Origin: CAYMKE01 sp964345135
GTDB taxonomy: Bacteria; Bacteroidota; Bacteroidia; Bacteroidales; JBBRXJ01
NCBI GenBank assembly: GCA_964345135.1
Contig: CAYFQI010000035.1
Span: 1 to 15,501, forward strand
Length of the DNA stretch: 15,501 nt
Direction: 5' to 3'
The translations under genes were made by a program, and so were the position numbers. Each line of letters starts with the position of its first letter. The stretch's first letter is position 1. The notes under the pieces were generated by a model that saw only the letters and a program-made list of their open reading frames with translations, did no database searches and was not told where the DNA came from. Of the stretch, positions 7,396 to 15,460 are shown one piece after another.

Positions 7396-7842
7396 TTATT
7401 CAGCTGAAATTTCAAAAGGAACTTCAATTACAATATCTTTGTATAATTTGACTTTAGCACTGTACTTGCCAATTTCTTTTACTGAATCTTCATTGATTGT
7501 AATATTCTTACGCTCAATAGTGTATCCTTTTTTACCAAGTTCTTCAGCAATTTGAATATTGGTAACAGAACCGAAAATCTTTCCTTTTGAACTGGTCTTT
7601 GCACCAATCTGGAGATCCACTCCCTTAAGGCTTTCAGCCATTTTTTCTGCTTCTTTCCTTACTTTTTCTTCTTTATGCGCTTTTTGCCTTAATATCTCTT
7701 CATGCATTTTTTTTACATCCGGTGTTGCAATAATACCAAGTTTTTTAGGTATCAAATAATTCCGTGCATATCCGTTTTTGACAGTCACCAATTCATCTTG
7801 ATTACCCAAATTGGGGACATCTTGTTGTAATATTATATCCAT
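7396..7842 (-). CDS. rplI: 50S ribosomal protein L9
   Basis: The 148 residues match bacterial L9 throughout. The N-terminal rRNA-binding domain begins MDIILQQDVPNLGNQDELV and carries the L9 signature VKNGYARNYLIPKKLG (residues about 21-36). A long charged connecting helix follows (about 42-75), then the C-terminal domain with GKIFGSVTNIQIAEEL. L9 binds domain V of 23S rRNA near the L1 stalk and helps maintain reading frame. The gene is third in the rpsF-rpsR-rplI operon, 12 bases after rpsR, with no Shine-Dalgarno sequence. The next gene downstream has its own promoter-like box, so the operon probably ends here, although no terminator hairpin is evident. Confidence 0.98.
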   Translation of the reverse strand: MDIILQQDVPNLGNQDELVTVKNGYARNYLIPKKLGIIATPDVKKMHEEILRQKAHKEEKVRKEAEKMAESLKGVDLQIGAKTSSKGKIFGSVTNIQIAEELGKKGYTIERKNITINEDSVKEIGKYSAKVKLYKDIVIEVPFEISAE

Positions 7843-7854
7843 CTTATATTAATT

Positions 7855-8121
7855 TTATTTTAGCATATCTGTTACATAAGGTAGTAAAGCCAAATGTCTT
7901 GCTCGTTTAATCGCAAGAGATACTTTCTTTTGATATTTTAATGAAGTTCCTGTAAGTCTTCTTGGTAATATTTTACCCTGTTCATTTACAAACCTTTTTA
8001 AAAATTCAGGATCTTTATAATCCACAAATTTAATCCTGTTCTTTTTAAACCAACAGTATTTCTTTTTCTTAATCTCAATGGACGGCGGGGTTAAATATTT
8101 TATTTCATTATCAGTACTCAT
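7855..8121 (-). CDS. rpsR: 30S ribosomal protein S18
   Basis: This 88-residue protein contains the S18 core: KKYCWFKKNRIKFVDYKD (residues about 20-37), then FLKRFVNEQGKILPRRLTG and the basic helix SLAIKRARHLALLPY. S18 forms a heterodimer with S6 on the platform of the 30S subunit. That partnership fits its position three bases downstream of rpsF. The start at 8121 is supported by a strong Shine-Dalgarno sequence lying inside the last codons of rpsF, which suggests coupled translation of the two partners. Length and sequence are normal for the family. Confidence 0.98.
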   Translation of the reverse strand: MSTDNEIKYLTPPSIEIKKKKYCWFKKNRIKFVDYKDPEFLKRFVNEQGKILPRRLTGTSLKYQKKVSLAIKRARHLALLPYVTDMLK

Positions 8122-8124
8122 ATC

Positions 8125-8478
8125 TTATTCCTCCTTTTCTTTTTGTTTTTGTCTTTGAGCGCGCTTCTTTTCACTATATTCAATAGCATACTTATCCATT
8201 TTAATGGTCAGATACCTGATGATACGCTCATCTCGTTTATATTCTGTCTCCAGGTTACGGATTATATCACCTTCTGATTCAAATTGAATGAGATAATAAA
8301 ACCCGGTTGATTTTTTTTCAATGGGATAAGCCAATTTCTTAAGTCCCCAGTTTTCTTCATCAATAATAGTTCCTTTAGAGGACTTGATGATTTCTCTAAA
8401 TTTGTTTACCGTTTCCTTTACCTGATCCTCAGATAAAACGGGAGTTGTGATGAAAACGGTTTCATAGCGGTTCTGCAT
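8125..8478 (-). CDS. rpsF: 30S ribosomal protein S6
   Basis: This 117-residue protein starts MQNRYETVFITTPVLSEDQ, the S6 N-terminal strand and helix. It continues with the conserved WGLKKLAYPIEKKSTGFYYL (about residues 44-63) and the RRM-like final strand RDERIIRYLTIKMDK. A lysine-rich tail follows (KRAQRQKQKEKEE), as in many Bacteroidota S6 proteins. S6 pairs with S18 on the 30S platform. It is first in the rpsF-rpsR-rplI operon. The 71-base leader between proA and rpsF holds a good -7 box but is short. I see no convincing S6:S18 autoregulatory leader structure. Confidence 0.98.
   Translation of the reverse strand: MQNRYETVFITTPVLSEDQVKETVNKFREIIKSSKGTIIDEENWGLKKLAYPIEKKSTGFYYLIQFESEGDIIRNLETEYKRDERIIRYLTIKMDKYAIEYSEKKRAQRQKQKEKEE
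8130..8136 (-). promoter_or_regulatory. Strong Shine-Dalgarno of rpsR inside rpsF
   Basis: Minus-strand AAGGAGG lies nine bases before the rpsR ATG and overlaps the Lys-Glu-Glu codons at the end of rpsF. It is the strongest such site in the window. Confidence 0.55.
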
Positions 8479-8513
8479 ACCTAATTATTTTTTAAGATTT
8501 TTAAAATGAGCCA

Positions 8514-8546
8514 CAAAATTAATAACTTTTTAATTATTAACCCTAA
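8514..8546 (-). promoter_or_regulatory. Promoter of the rpsF-rpsR-rplI operon
   Basis: The minus strand has TAATTTTG (8514-8521), an exact Bacteroidota -7 box, with TTAG (8543-8546), one mismatch from the -33 TTTG, after a 21-base spacer. The box is 35 bases from the rpsF ATG and lies in the 71-base gap after proA, so the ribosomal operon can be transcribed independently of proA. Confidence 0.45.
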
Positions 8547-8549
8547 TAA

Positions 8550-9830
8550 CTATGATCTTTTTTTATGTATAAATTTTTTATTCCCTTCAGAATAATCCTG
8601 CACAACCTGTCCCTTGCCTTTTAACTTCCATTTATAGATGACCAATCCTTCCAGTCCTACAGGCCCACGTGCATGAATTTTGTTCGTGCTAATGCCTACT
8701 TCGGCACCCAATCCATAGCGGTAACCATCACTGAATCTTGTACTGCAATTCCAAAAGACATTGGCAGAATCTACAAGGTTCAAAAAATCATTGGCTGTAT
8801 TTTCATCCGAGGTTACAATTGCATCAGTATGTGCAGACCCATAATAATTAATATGGTCAATGGCCTCTGTCGTATTTGAAACGATTTTAACCGATAATTT
8901 TTTATCAAGGTATTCTGTCGTCCAGGTATGTTCAGTTGCCGGGATGACTTCAATAATTTTTGCAGTGTTGGTACAACCGGTCAACTCCACTCCTTTTTCA
9001 TCCATTTGTTGTTTCACGAGAGGAAGGACATTTTCTGCAATATTTTCATGCACGAGTAATGTTTCAGCAGCATTACACACAGCATAATATTGCGTTTTAG
9101 AATCTGTAGTTATGTTCACGGCCATTTCAACGTCTGCCTTGTCATCAATATACACGTGGCAAATACCATCGGCATGGCCTAATACCGGGATGTTCGAATG
9201 ATCCATAATATAGCGCACGAATTCATTTGATCCGCGGGGAATGATCATATCAATATGATTGTCCATTTTTAACATTTCATTTACATCGGAACGGGTCTCC
9301 AATAAATGGATCCATCCTACTGGTATCCCGGCTTTTCGTGTTGCGGATTCGATGGTCTCTGTCAGGATTTTATTTGTTTTTTCAGCTTCACTTCCTCCTT
9401 TTAGCAGTACACAGTTACCACTCTTAAGGCCCAGTGTAGATATTTGGACCAATGCATCCGGACGTGATTCAAATATGATCCCTATGACACCTATCGGACT
9501 GCTTACTTTATAAAGGTCAAGCCCGTGATCCAATTCCATATCACTTAAAACCTGGCCAACAGGGTCCGGTAAATGTATTAAACTGTATATTCCTTCAATA
9601 ACCTGGGCAAGTTTTTTTTCATCAAATTTAAGGCGTTTTAATAGTGGGGTGGAAAGATTTTCCTTCCTGCTTTTCTCTAAATCTTGTTCATTGGCTGCAA
9701 TAATTTCATGCTTTTTTTCCTCTAAAGCACGGGCAATCTCCTCCAATGCATCATTTTTTTTCTTATCTGATGAAGCAGCTAATATTGATGATATCTCCTT
9801 GGCTTTAATTGCTTTCTCTTTTGCGTTCAT
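8550..9830 (-). CDS. proA: Gamma-glutamyl phosphate reductase (glutamate-5-semialdehyde dehydrogenase)
   Basis: ProA reduces gamma-glutamyl phosphate to glutamate-5-semialdehyde with NADPH, the second step of proline synthesis. The 426 residues fit the family (E. coli about 417). Visible features: SPIGVIGIIFESRPD (111-125), the cofactor-site LLKGG (142-146), IIPRGSNEF (196-204), GHADGICHVYID (218-229), the catalytic cysteine C252 within VCNAAETLLVH (251-261), GSAHTDAIVT (331-340), and HARGPVGLEGL (386-396). The position usually occupied by alanine in the NASTRF motif is cysteine here (NCSTRF). ProB, the glutamate kinase usually encoded just upstream, is not in this window; the gene upstream is ppiD, 160 bases away. 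ProA is thus likely transcribed alone or from a weak local promoter. The identification is secure. Confidence 0.97.
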   Translation of the reverse strand: MNAKEKAIKAKEISSILAASSDKKKNDALEEIARALEEKKHEIIAANEQDLEKSRKENLSTPLLKRLKFDEKKLAQVIEGIYSLIHLPDPVGQVLSDMELDHGLDLYKVSSPIGVIGIIFESRPDALVQISTLGLKSGNCVLLKGGSEAEKTNKILTETIESATRKAGIPVGWIHLLETRSDVNEMLKMDNHIDMIIPRGSNEFVRYIMDHSNIPVLGHADGICHVYIDDKADVEMAVNITTDSKTQYYAVCNAAETLLVHENIAENVLPLVKQQMDEKGVELTGCTNTAKIIEVIPATEHTWTTEYLDKKLSVKIVSNTTEAIDHINYYGSAHTDAIVTSDENTANDFLNLVDSANVFWNCSTRFSDGYRYGLGAEVGISTNKIHARGPVGLEGLVIYKWKLKGKGQVVQDYSEGNKKFIHKKRS

Positions 9831-9959
9831 CCGTTTATTTTTTAATTTTTAAATTGACGGGATGGAGCCTACCACGAGGTTTATTCTGTTGACAAACTAC
9901 AATATCATGCATGGCCCGGTTTTTCTAATTTAATAGTGTTCGTCTCTAAAGTCCGATTT

Positions 9960-9989
9960 CCACTTTGTTGCTCATGACAACAACAATGG
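9960..9989 (-). other. Hairpin just after the ppiD stop codon
   Basis: Eleven base pairs (one a G-U wobble) with one bulged base flank a seven-base loop around the TTGTTG/CAACAA core, starting one base after the ppiD stop. There is no T tract on the minus strand, so it is not a classic terminator. It could stabilise the 3' end or slow transcription before proA. The rest of the 160-base gap has only a near-miss -7 sequence. Confidence 0.35.
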
Positions 9990-9990
9990 A

Positions 9991-12090
9991 TTAATAAAAC
10001 CTCGCCCTGTTGTCTTCAATATCTGCATTTTCTCTGAGGGCTTCGAAAGCACTTCGTCCTGCATTTCCTGTAATCATTTGCAGCATTGATCTTTTCTGGG
10101 TTAGATACGAATTTGGATATTGAGGCATCATAATAGATATCGCTTTTGCAACATATACTCCTGACCGGCCTTCTAAAGGAATTGAAACCTCATTATCATC
10201 CAGGGAAGCAATGCCCCCGATAACTTCAGGTTCTAAGCCTTCGCCCGACATTGTATATGAATTGAACTTGAGGCTTTTTGCTTCTTTGAGCTCAAGCTCC
10301 AATGCTTTAGCTATTTCACGCGGCTCATTTAAAGAAACATTATTAAATCGTTCAATAATCATTTCAGCCTTTTTCTGATCAACAACTTTTGGTCTTATTT
10401 CTTCTTTTACTTCTTCAAATGGTGCAATTCCTTTTTCTTGTTTATTTGTAAGGGCAGCGATCACGAATTGATCATTTATTTTAAATGCTTCTGATACATC
10501 ATTTTTATCGGCATCATAAGCCCATCGAATCAATGTCCTGGCATCTTTTATATCTCGAATGCTTCGTTGATTCGGATCAACCCCCTGTGCTTCATGAATT
10601 GTAAATCCCTGTTTTTTGGCCTCTTCCAGGAATTTATTAAATGTATTATTTTCTCCTGCAAATTTATGCGCTTTAGCATACATTTCATTATACGTTTCTT
10701 CGCTATATTCTACTCTATTAACAATCACGCCTACCTGTACTTTCTTTTTCAAAGGGCTTTGACCTGTTATTTCAACAACGTGATATCCAACACGTGAAGG
10801 AACTAATTTAACATCGCCAACATCGCCAAAAAAAGTGCTGTCAACAATAGCAGGAAATTGTTCTTCTCTCGTGTACCACCCCATGTCTCCTCCCTGGGAA
10901 GCTGTTTGCGGATCCTGTGAATTCTCACGTGCCAGCTCTGCAAAATTGGCTCCCTGTTTTATCTGCTCTATCAGGCTATCTGCTCTTTCTTTCACCAATT
11001 GAGGATTCGTATTTTGATTTACAGGTAATAAAATTTGCCGGGCCCTGACGGAATCCGGTAAATATTTTATATCTGTTAGTTTAGCCACCTTATATACTCC
11101 ATCTTCATAATACGGGCCAAAAATAGCTCCAGTGTCTTGTTTAAACATGAATTCGGCCAGTGTATCCGGCAATTCTTCTTTTTTATAATACCGACTGTCA
11201 AATGCGGTATCAGAATTTAAATTCACATATTGTTTTATATCCTGTACTTCTTTTAACTCATCTGCTGTTTTATAAATCCATGATTTAGTAATACTATCAT
11301 CTTCTATAGATGGAAGGATATCCATGACAATGTATTTTAAGCTTATTGCATCTTCCTGTTCATACAGTTTTTCATGTTTTTTATAATATTCTTTTACATC
11401 GCTGGTGGTAACTTCCACTTCCTTATCATCAATGCTTGTATATTTTTGAACCACGTACTGTGCATCAACAACTTTTTGATTTTCTTCAAATCTTTGCCTG
11501 GCTTCATACGTGGTTACATATACCCCTTTAGAGATCAGGTTAAAAAATTTGGATATTCGCTGTTGCCTGACAATCTGATCTTCAACATACAACCAAAAGT
11601 CTTTTTGCTTGGGGTCCATGTCTGAATTCAGTTGACTAATAAAACGAAGCAATGCCTGACGTCTGAACTGGCCAGTTTGTCGGTCTGTAAAATACTCTCT
11701 TACAATAGGATGTGGATTTCTTCCCTGTACCAGCTCGAACAACTCTTCATCGGTTACCATGATGCCCAACTCTTCATACTCATTCAGTAAAACAAATTCC
11801 CGTATCATTTGTTCCCATACCTGATCCCGAATTTGGTAAATAGTCTCACTGCCCAAGGAAACGACTCCCTGCTGTTGTTTGTAAAAATGCATTAAATTAT
11901 CAACACGTTTTTGATAAGTATCCAATGGAATATGTTCTCCATGTATTTCAGCTATATCGCGTTTGGAGCTTTGAAATATACTACCTCCGGATCGGAACAA
12001 ATCACCTAACACAAATGCAAATAAGGCCATACCTACTACAATAGCTAAAAGTAAACCCGACCTTTTTCTTAATCGTTCTAAAGTTGCCAT
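9991..12090 (-). CDS. ppiD: Peptidyl-prolyl cis-trans isomerase, PpiD/SurA type
   Basis: This 699-residue inner-membrane-anchored periplasmic folding factor is the usual size of Bacteroidota PpiD homologues. The N-terminus is a short basic cytosolic stretch (LERLRKRSG) and one membrane helix (about 12-31). A SurA-N-like chaperone region follows (about 42-240), with GEHIPLDTYQKRV and QIRDQVWEQMIREFVLL. The intact parvulin domain spans about 347-445: VRARQILLPV, FAELARENSQDP, SQGGDMGWYTREEQFP, and a final VGYHVVEITG strand. It catalyses or assists folding of proteins passing to the outer membrane, plausibly including the neighbouring TonB receptor, although that link is inference. Three further parvulin-tail-like segments flank the domain (about 311-342, 519-549, 622-652). 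The ATG at 12090 gives the expected start. No Shine-Dalgarno sequence is seen. Confidence 0.93.
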   Translation of the reverse strand: MATLERLRKRSGLLLAIVVGMALFAFVLGDLFRSGGSIFQSSKRDIAEIHGEHIPLDTYQKRVDNLMHFYKQQQGVVSLGSETIYQIRDQVWEQMIREFVLLNEYEELGIMVTDEELFELVQGRNPHPIVREYFTDRQTGQFRRQALLRFISQLNSDMDPKQKDFWLYVEDQIVRQQRISKFFNLISKGVYVTTYEARQRFEENQKVVDAQYVVQKYTSIDDKEVEVTTSDVKEYYKKHEKLYEQEDAISLKYIVMDILPSIEDDSITKSWIYKTADELKEVQDIKQYVNLNSDTAFDSRYYKKEELPDTLAEFMFKQDTGAIFGPYYEDGVYKVAKLTDIKYLPDSVRARQILLPVNQNTNPQLVKERADSLIEQIKQGANFAELARENSQDPQTASQGGDMGWYTREEQFPAIVDSTFFGDVGDVKLVPSRVGYHVVEITGQSPLKKKVQVGVIVNRVEYSEETYNEMYAKAHKFAGENNTFNKFLEEAKKQGFTIHEAQGVDPNQRSIRDIKDARTLIRWAYDADKNDVSEAFKINDQFVIAALTNKQEKGIAPFEEVKEEIRPKVVDQKKAEMIIERFNNVSLNEPREIAKALELELKEAKSLKFNSYTMSGEGLEPEVIGGIASLDDNEVSIPLEGRSGVYVAKAISIMMPQYPNSYLTQKRSMLQMITGNAGRSAFEALRENADIEDNRARFY

Positions 12091-12127
12091 ATTATTTTTT
12101 TTGAATTAAACATCAAGAAATAAAGCA

Positions 12128-12161
12128 CGAATATATAAGTTTTTTAGTAAATAATAATCAA
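12128..12161 (-). promoter_or_regulatory. Possible promoter of ppiD
   Basis: On the minus strand TATATTCG (12128-12135) matches TAnnTTTG at all but one position, with a TTG (12159-12161) 23 bases upstream as a -33 element. The box is 37 bases before the ppiD ATG. Spacing is at the long end of normal and the region is very A/T-rich. Confidence 0.3.
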
Positions 12162-12215
12162 GATTTTTTAAGAATTTAGCGAATATTTATATTTATATCT
12201 GATTATTTGCTATAA

Positions 12216-12236
12216 ATAATGGTATTCCACCACTAT
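12216..12236 (-). terminator. Weak hairpin after the TonB receptor
   Basis: An eight-pair stem (ATAGTGGT/ACCATTAT on the minus strand, one G-U pair) with a five-base loop lies about 35 bases after the receptor stop. The U-rich tail is short, so termination would be partial. It pairs better on the minus strand than on the plus. Confidence 0.25.
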
Positions 12237-12270
12237 AAAAATCTGATAAATAATTTGTCTTTCTATACAA

Positions 12271-14727
12271 TTAAAATTTTGCTTTGATCTTGATATTAAT
12301 ACGCCTTCCTGTCAAATAATTAGGTACTGCAAACATTTCAGGTACATCTGGATTATCCGAAATGGTCTTCACCCACAGATATGAAATGGTATTACTAAAA
12401 TCAAATAAATTAAATACCTCGGCCCCGATATGCAAGCTGTTAAATTGAGAAAATAATCTGCTTTTTTTTAGCTCATCAGCATTAAACACCTTGGAAAAGC
12501 CTATATCAACCCTTGTATAAGAGGGCATCCTGAAATACAAATCATATCTTTCGGTATAAGGTATACTATAAGGCACTCTTGATCCATAATTCAATGAAAG
12601 GGTCATTCTGTAAGAAGGATAGTTAGGGAAATAATCCTGGAAAAATAATCCAAAATTTATCAATTGATCAGTGGGGCGGGCATAATACCCGGGTTCAATT
12701 TTTTGGCCGTTTTCATCTATATAAAAATCATCTTTGATATCTGCCTTTGTTTGTAAAAATGAAAGACTGGCCCAGGATTCAACACCTTTAACGAATTCCC
12801 CGTTGACCTTCATATCCAATCCTGCAGCATATCCTTTAGCTTGGTTTTCACCGGAATATAAAATACGGACATTTCTGACTTTATAGGGTATAAGGTTATC
12901 CATTTTTTTGTAATATGCATCACATGTAAAGACAAATGGCCGTTTCCATGCCCAAAAATTATATTCAGTTCCCAAAACAAAATGGATTGATCGTTGAGAT
13001 TTTATATTATTATTGATCGTTCCGTCAGGACTACGCATTTCTTTATAAAAAGGCGGTTGATAATAGTATCCCGTGGAAAAATGAAATACTGTTTTACGAG
13101 ACCATGCCGGGGTAAGAGATGCTGAAAACCGGGGACTAATATTCCATTCTTTATTAAAATCCCAATAGTAAAATCTTATTCCTGCTATTATAGTAAGTTG
13201 ATTCGAACTCAATATAAAATTGCTTGTATTTTGCAGGTATGAAGTAAATCGTTGTGATTCAATAAAGTTATCAAAAATCCTTGTTTCGAGTAAATTCACT
13301 GATGTATCAGAATAAGGAAGCGTGTGCCCCGAGGAATCCAACATATTCCATTCCCATATCTCGTCGTGTATGGTTTCATGATTATATTGCATTCCCCATT
13401 GAAGAAGGTGTTGATTAAAATAATAATTTGCCTTGTAAGCAACCGTGTAAATCTGAGCATCAAGGAAGTTTCGGGCATGGCGTAAAAAGGTCCCCACTCC
13501 AATATTCATCACACTGTCACCAAAATTATCCGATCCGACTGATGCATTGACTTCATTGATCAGATACTGTCCTCTTACATCAAAGGTTTCCTGTTCATTT
13601 GTATTATAAGCCGAGGTAATCAGTTTCATATTTAACATCCGGTTTGGATGAAATTCGGCCGTGAGTGCTCCCAAATAATTTTCAAATTTATTTATCTCCT
13701 GCCCGTCATAATATATTTTTAGATTATACACGTTTTGTATGGTTCCAAACACGGTTTTCCGGGTATCCGGGATAAAATGGTATTTATTTAATGCATAATG
13801 ACCTAAAAAACCAAGTGTCCACTTTTTAGACAAATCATAAGACAGATATGTTTGAAAATCAGAAAACACCGGAAGATATTCACCTTCGGTATCGAGTGTA
13901 CCAAATAAATATTTATTGGTCTTATACCGTGCGCTTGAAATATGTTTAAATTTATTGTCCCGGGAAGTTCCTCTCAAATTAACAGAACCACCCAGGAGGC
14001 TCATTTCAACAGACCCTCCGAATTCTTTTGGCTGTTTGTAAGTTATATCCAAAACAGAAGACATTTTGTCTCCATAAACCGATTCGAACCCTCCGGCTGA
14101 AAATTTTATTGACGAAACCATGTCAGAATTAATAAAACTCAATCCTTCCTGTTTTCCGGAACGAATGAGAAAAGGCTTATATATGCGAATATCATTTACA
14201 TAGATCAAATTTTCATCAAAATTACCACCTCTGACAGAATACTGGGAACTTAATTCACTCCGTGATGATACACCAGGCAAGGTTTTAATCGTGGCCTCAA
14301 TAGCACCTGATGAGCTGGGCAGCAATTCAAAATCTTTAGCATTGAGTTTTACCATATTGGTTGCCCTGTTATATTTAGCGCTTACCGATATTTCATCCAA
14401 TTTTTCATAGTTACTCTGAAGCCGGATATTCAATGTTTGTGTTTTTTTCTTTGGTTTCAGTGTTACCTGTTTATCATCATATCCAATGCATGTTATATGC
14501 ATCACAACCGAATCCATCGGGGGCAATGATAATTGGTAGCTTCCTGCAGAATCCGTTGACGTGCCGAGAGAAGTATTTTTTACTGCTATATTAGCATAAA
14601 TCACGGGCTCGTTGTCCTGGCCTAATATCACCCCACGTATGATTTGCCTGTCTTGTGCATCAATAATAATTGACCTGGTTAAACAGATGATTAAAAAAAA
14701 TATAAAATATAAACTTATCCGGTTCAT
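12271..14727 (-). CDS. TonB-dependent outer-membrane receptor with N-terminal carboxypeptidase-regulatory-like domain
   Basis: This 818-residue outer-membrane protein starts with a signal peptide (hydrophobic LYFIFFLIICL, cleavage probably after IIDA, residue 24). A carboxypeptidase-regulatory-like beta-sandwich (about 28-104) follows, with IRGVILGQDNEPVIYANI and GTSTDSAGSYQLSLP. The plug lies at about 123-232 and includes IKTLPGV, SVRGGNFDENLIYVND and AGGFESVYGDKMSSVLD. The rest is a beta-barrel of about 22 strands by family analogy. It ends RRINIKIKAKF, a terminal aromatic strand typical for BAM-dependent insertion. Receptors of this kind take up a substrate using TonB energy. The substrate cannot be read from the sequence. 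There is no SusD partner in the window, so a canonical glycan-uptake locus is not indicated. A good promoter box lies 23 bases before the ATG. Confidence 0.95.
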   Translation of the reverse strand: MNRISLYFIFFLIICLTRSIIIDAQDRQIIRGVILGQDNEPVIYANIAVKNTSLGTSTDSAGSYQLSLPPMDSVVMHITCIGYDDKQVTLKPKKKTQTLNIRLQSNYEKLDEISVSAKYNRATNMVKLNAKDFELLPSSSGAIEATIKTLPGVSSRSELSSQYSVRGGNFDENLIYVNDIRIYKPFLIRSGKQEGLSFINSDMVSSIKFSAGGFESVYGDKMSSVLDITYKQPKEFGGSVEMSLLGGSVNLRGTSRDNKFKHISSARYKTNKYLFGTLDTEGEYLPVFSDFQTYLSYDLSKKWTLGFLGHYALNKYHFIPDTRKTVFGTIQNVYNLKIYYDGQEINKFENYLGALTAEFHPNRMLNMKLITSAYNTNEQETFDVRGQYLINEVNASVGSDNFGDSVMNIGVGTFLRHARNFLDAQIYTVAYKANYYFNQHLLQWGMQYNHETIHDEIWEWNMLDSSGHTLPYSDTSVNLLETRIFDNFIESQRFTSYLQNTSNFILSSNQLTIIAGIRFYYWDFNKEWNISPRFSASLTPAWSRKTVFHFSTGYYYQPPFYKEMRSPDGTINNNIKSQRSIHFVLGTEYNFWAWKRPFVFTCDAYYKKMDNLIPYKVRNVRILYSGENQAKGYAAGLDMKVNGEFVKGVESWASLSFLQTKADIKDDFYIDENGQKIEPGYYARPTDQLINFGLFFQDYFPNYPSYRMTLSLNYGSRVPYSIPYTERYDLYFRMPSYTRVDIGFSKVFNADELKKSRLFSQFNSLHIGAEVFNLFDFSNTISYLWVKTISDNPDVPEMFAVPNYLTGRRINIKIKAKF

Positions 14728-14750
14728 TTAAGCGAACATTGATTTCCTTG

Positions 14751-14784
14751 CAAAATTATATGTTAACATAAAAAACTCTGAAAA
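14751..14784 (-). promoter_or_regulatory. Promoter of the TonB receptor gene
   Basis: The minus strand carries TAATTTTG (14751-14758), an exact -7 match, with a weak TTTTC at 14780-14784 in the -33 position after 21 bases. The -7 box is 23 bases before the ATG, giving a short leader. It lies in the 94-base gap after the upstream gene, so the receptor can be expressed independently. Confidence 0.5.
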
Positions 14785-14821
14785 TACTAAGAAATTGTCT
14801 GAAAAAAATTAATTCGTCACA

Positions 14822-15451
14822 TTATTCACTAAACTCTCCATTTTTAATGGCTTCAAAAAACTGCGACCAGGCGACCGGGTTAAATATGCTTATCGTTGGA
14901 TATTGCCCTTTGGTAAAATTCCTTTCATGCTGATCTCTCATCATATAATCATAATTTAAATCCGGATCACTTTTTACAGGGTAATTATTTTGAGCGATTT
15001 GTTCTTTAATTTTCTCAATGTTTTCCCGGGCATTTTCTTTTGCCTGATTGGATATCTCTAATTTTAAAAATGCTTCTTTAAATTCTGTATAGGTTCCCCA
15101 CGGGTATACAGTGATTTGTTCAATTGTTACAGTGTCTTTTACCATTTTCACATCACTTGAATAAAATGCAGCATTGAGCGTGTCTGGTATACTTATTTTT
15201 TGTCGTTTAAAACCAACAGAAGAAAACCAGATTGTATCCCCCGGATGAACAACAAGTGAAAAGATACCATTCATATCAGAAATGGTTCCATTTGCCGTAT
15301 TGATATTAACAATATGTACATAAGGAAGTTTTTTTTCCTGCTCGTTCTTTACCACCCCGGCAAATTGTATGGCTTTTTCTTTTGTCTTGTCTGCAGAATA
15401 TGCCAGCAATATATTTACCAGTCCGATACACATAATGATTCTATACTTCAT
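14822..15451 (-). CDS. Small secreted carboxypeptidase-regulatory-like domain protein
   Basis: This 209-residue protein has an N-terminal signal peptide (IIMCIGLVNILLAYS, probable cleavage near residue 20). A carboxypeptidase-regulatory-like sandwich (about 28-115) follows: FAGVVKNEQEKKLPYVHIVN, then GTISDMNGIFSLVVHPGDTI and the SSVGFKRQ turn. After it come a charged helix that could form a coiled coil (about 121-155) and a C-terminal segment, TISIFNPVAWSQFFEAIKNG (186-205). Proteins with this domain and an N-P-x-A-W-like tail recur in Bacteroidota, but their role is unknown to me. It is exported to the periplasm or outer membrane; C8 lies within the hydrophobic stretch and no clear lipobox is visible. 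It lies 94 bases upstream of the TonB receptor on the same strand, which has a similar N-terminal domain. Octamer repeats lie just upstream of its ATG. Confidence 0.8.
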   Translation of the reverse strand: MKYRIIMCIGLVNILLAYSADKTKEKAIQFAGVVKNEQEKKLPYVHIVNINTANGTISDMNGIFSLVVHPGDTIWFSSVGFKRQKISIPDTLNAAFYSSDVKMVKDTVTIEQITVYPWGTYTEFKEAFLKLEISNQAKENARENIEKIKEQIAQNNYPVKSDPDLNYDYMMRDQHERNFTKGQYPTISIFNPVAWSQFFEAIKNGEFSE

Positions 15452-15460
15452 CTGTTTATT

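Noticed and set aside
7274..7555. Plus-strand frame crossing the rplI 3' end
   Set aside because: Half of it is antisense to L9, and the rest is A/T-rich gap sequence with no recognisable domain.
8479..8549. S6:S18-binding autoregulatory leader before rpsF
   Set aside because: The leader is short and A/T-rich, and I could not find the expected paired stem with a conserved bulge.
8673..9852. Plus-strand frames opposite proA
   Set aside because: All lie antisense to a gene with complete family motifs.
10567..11625. Cysteine- and phenylalanine-rich plus-strand frames opposite ppiD
   Set aside because: The hydrophobic look comes from reading lysine/glutamate codons in antisense; there are no start signals or domains.
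12091..12270. Riboswitch or small RNA in the gap before ppiD
   Set aside because: Only A/T-rich sequence, a weak hairpin and a possible promoter are visible; no structured conserved core.
13296..13502. Second minus-strand frame inside the TonB receptor
   Set aside because: It is out of frame with an intact receptor and has no supporting features.
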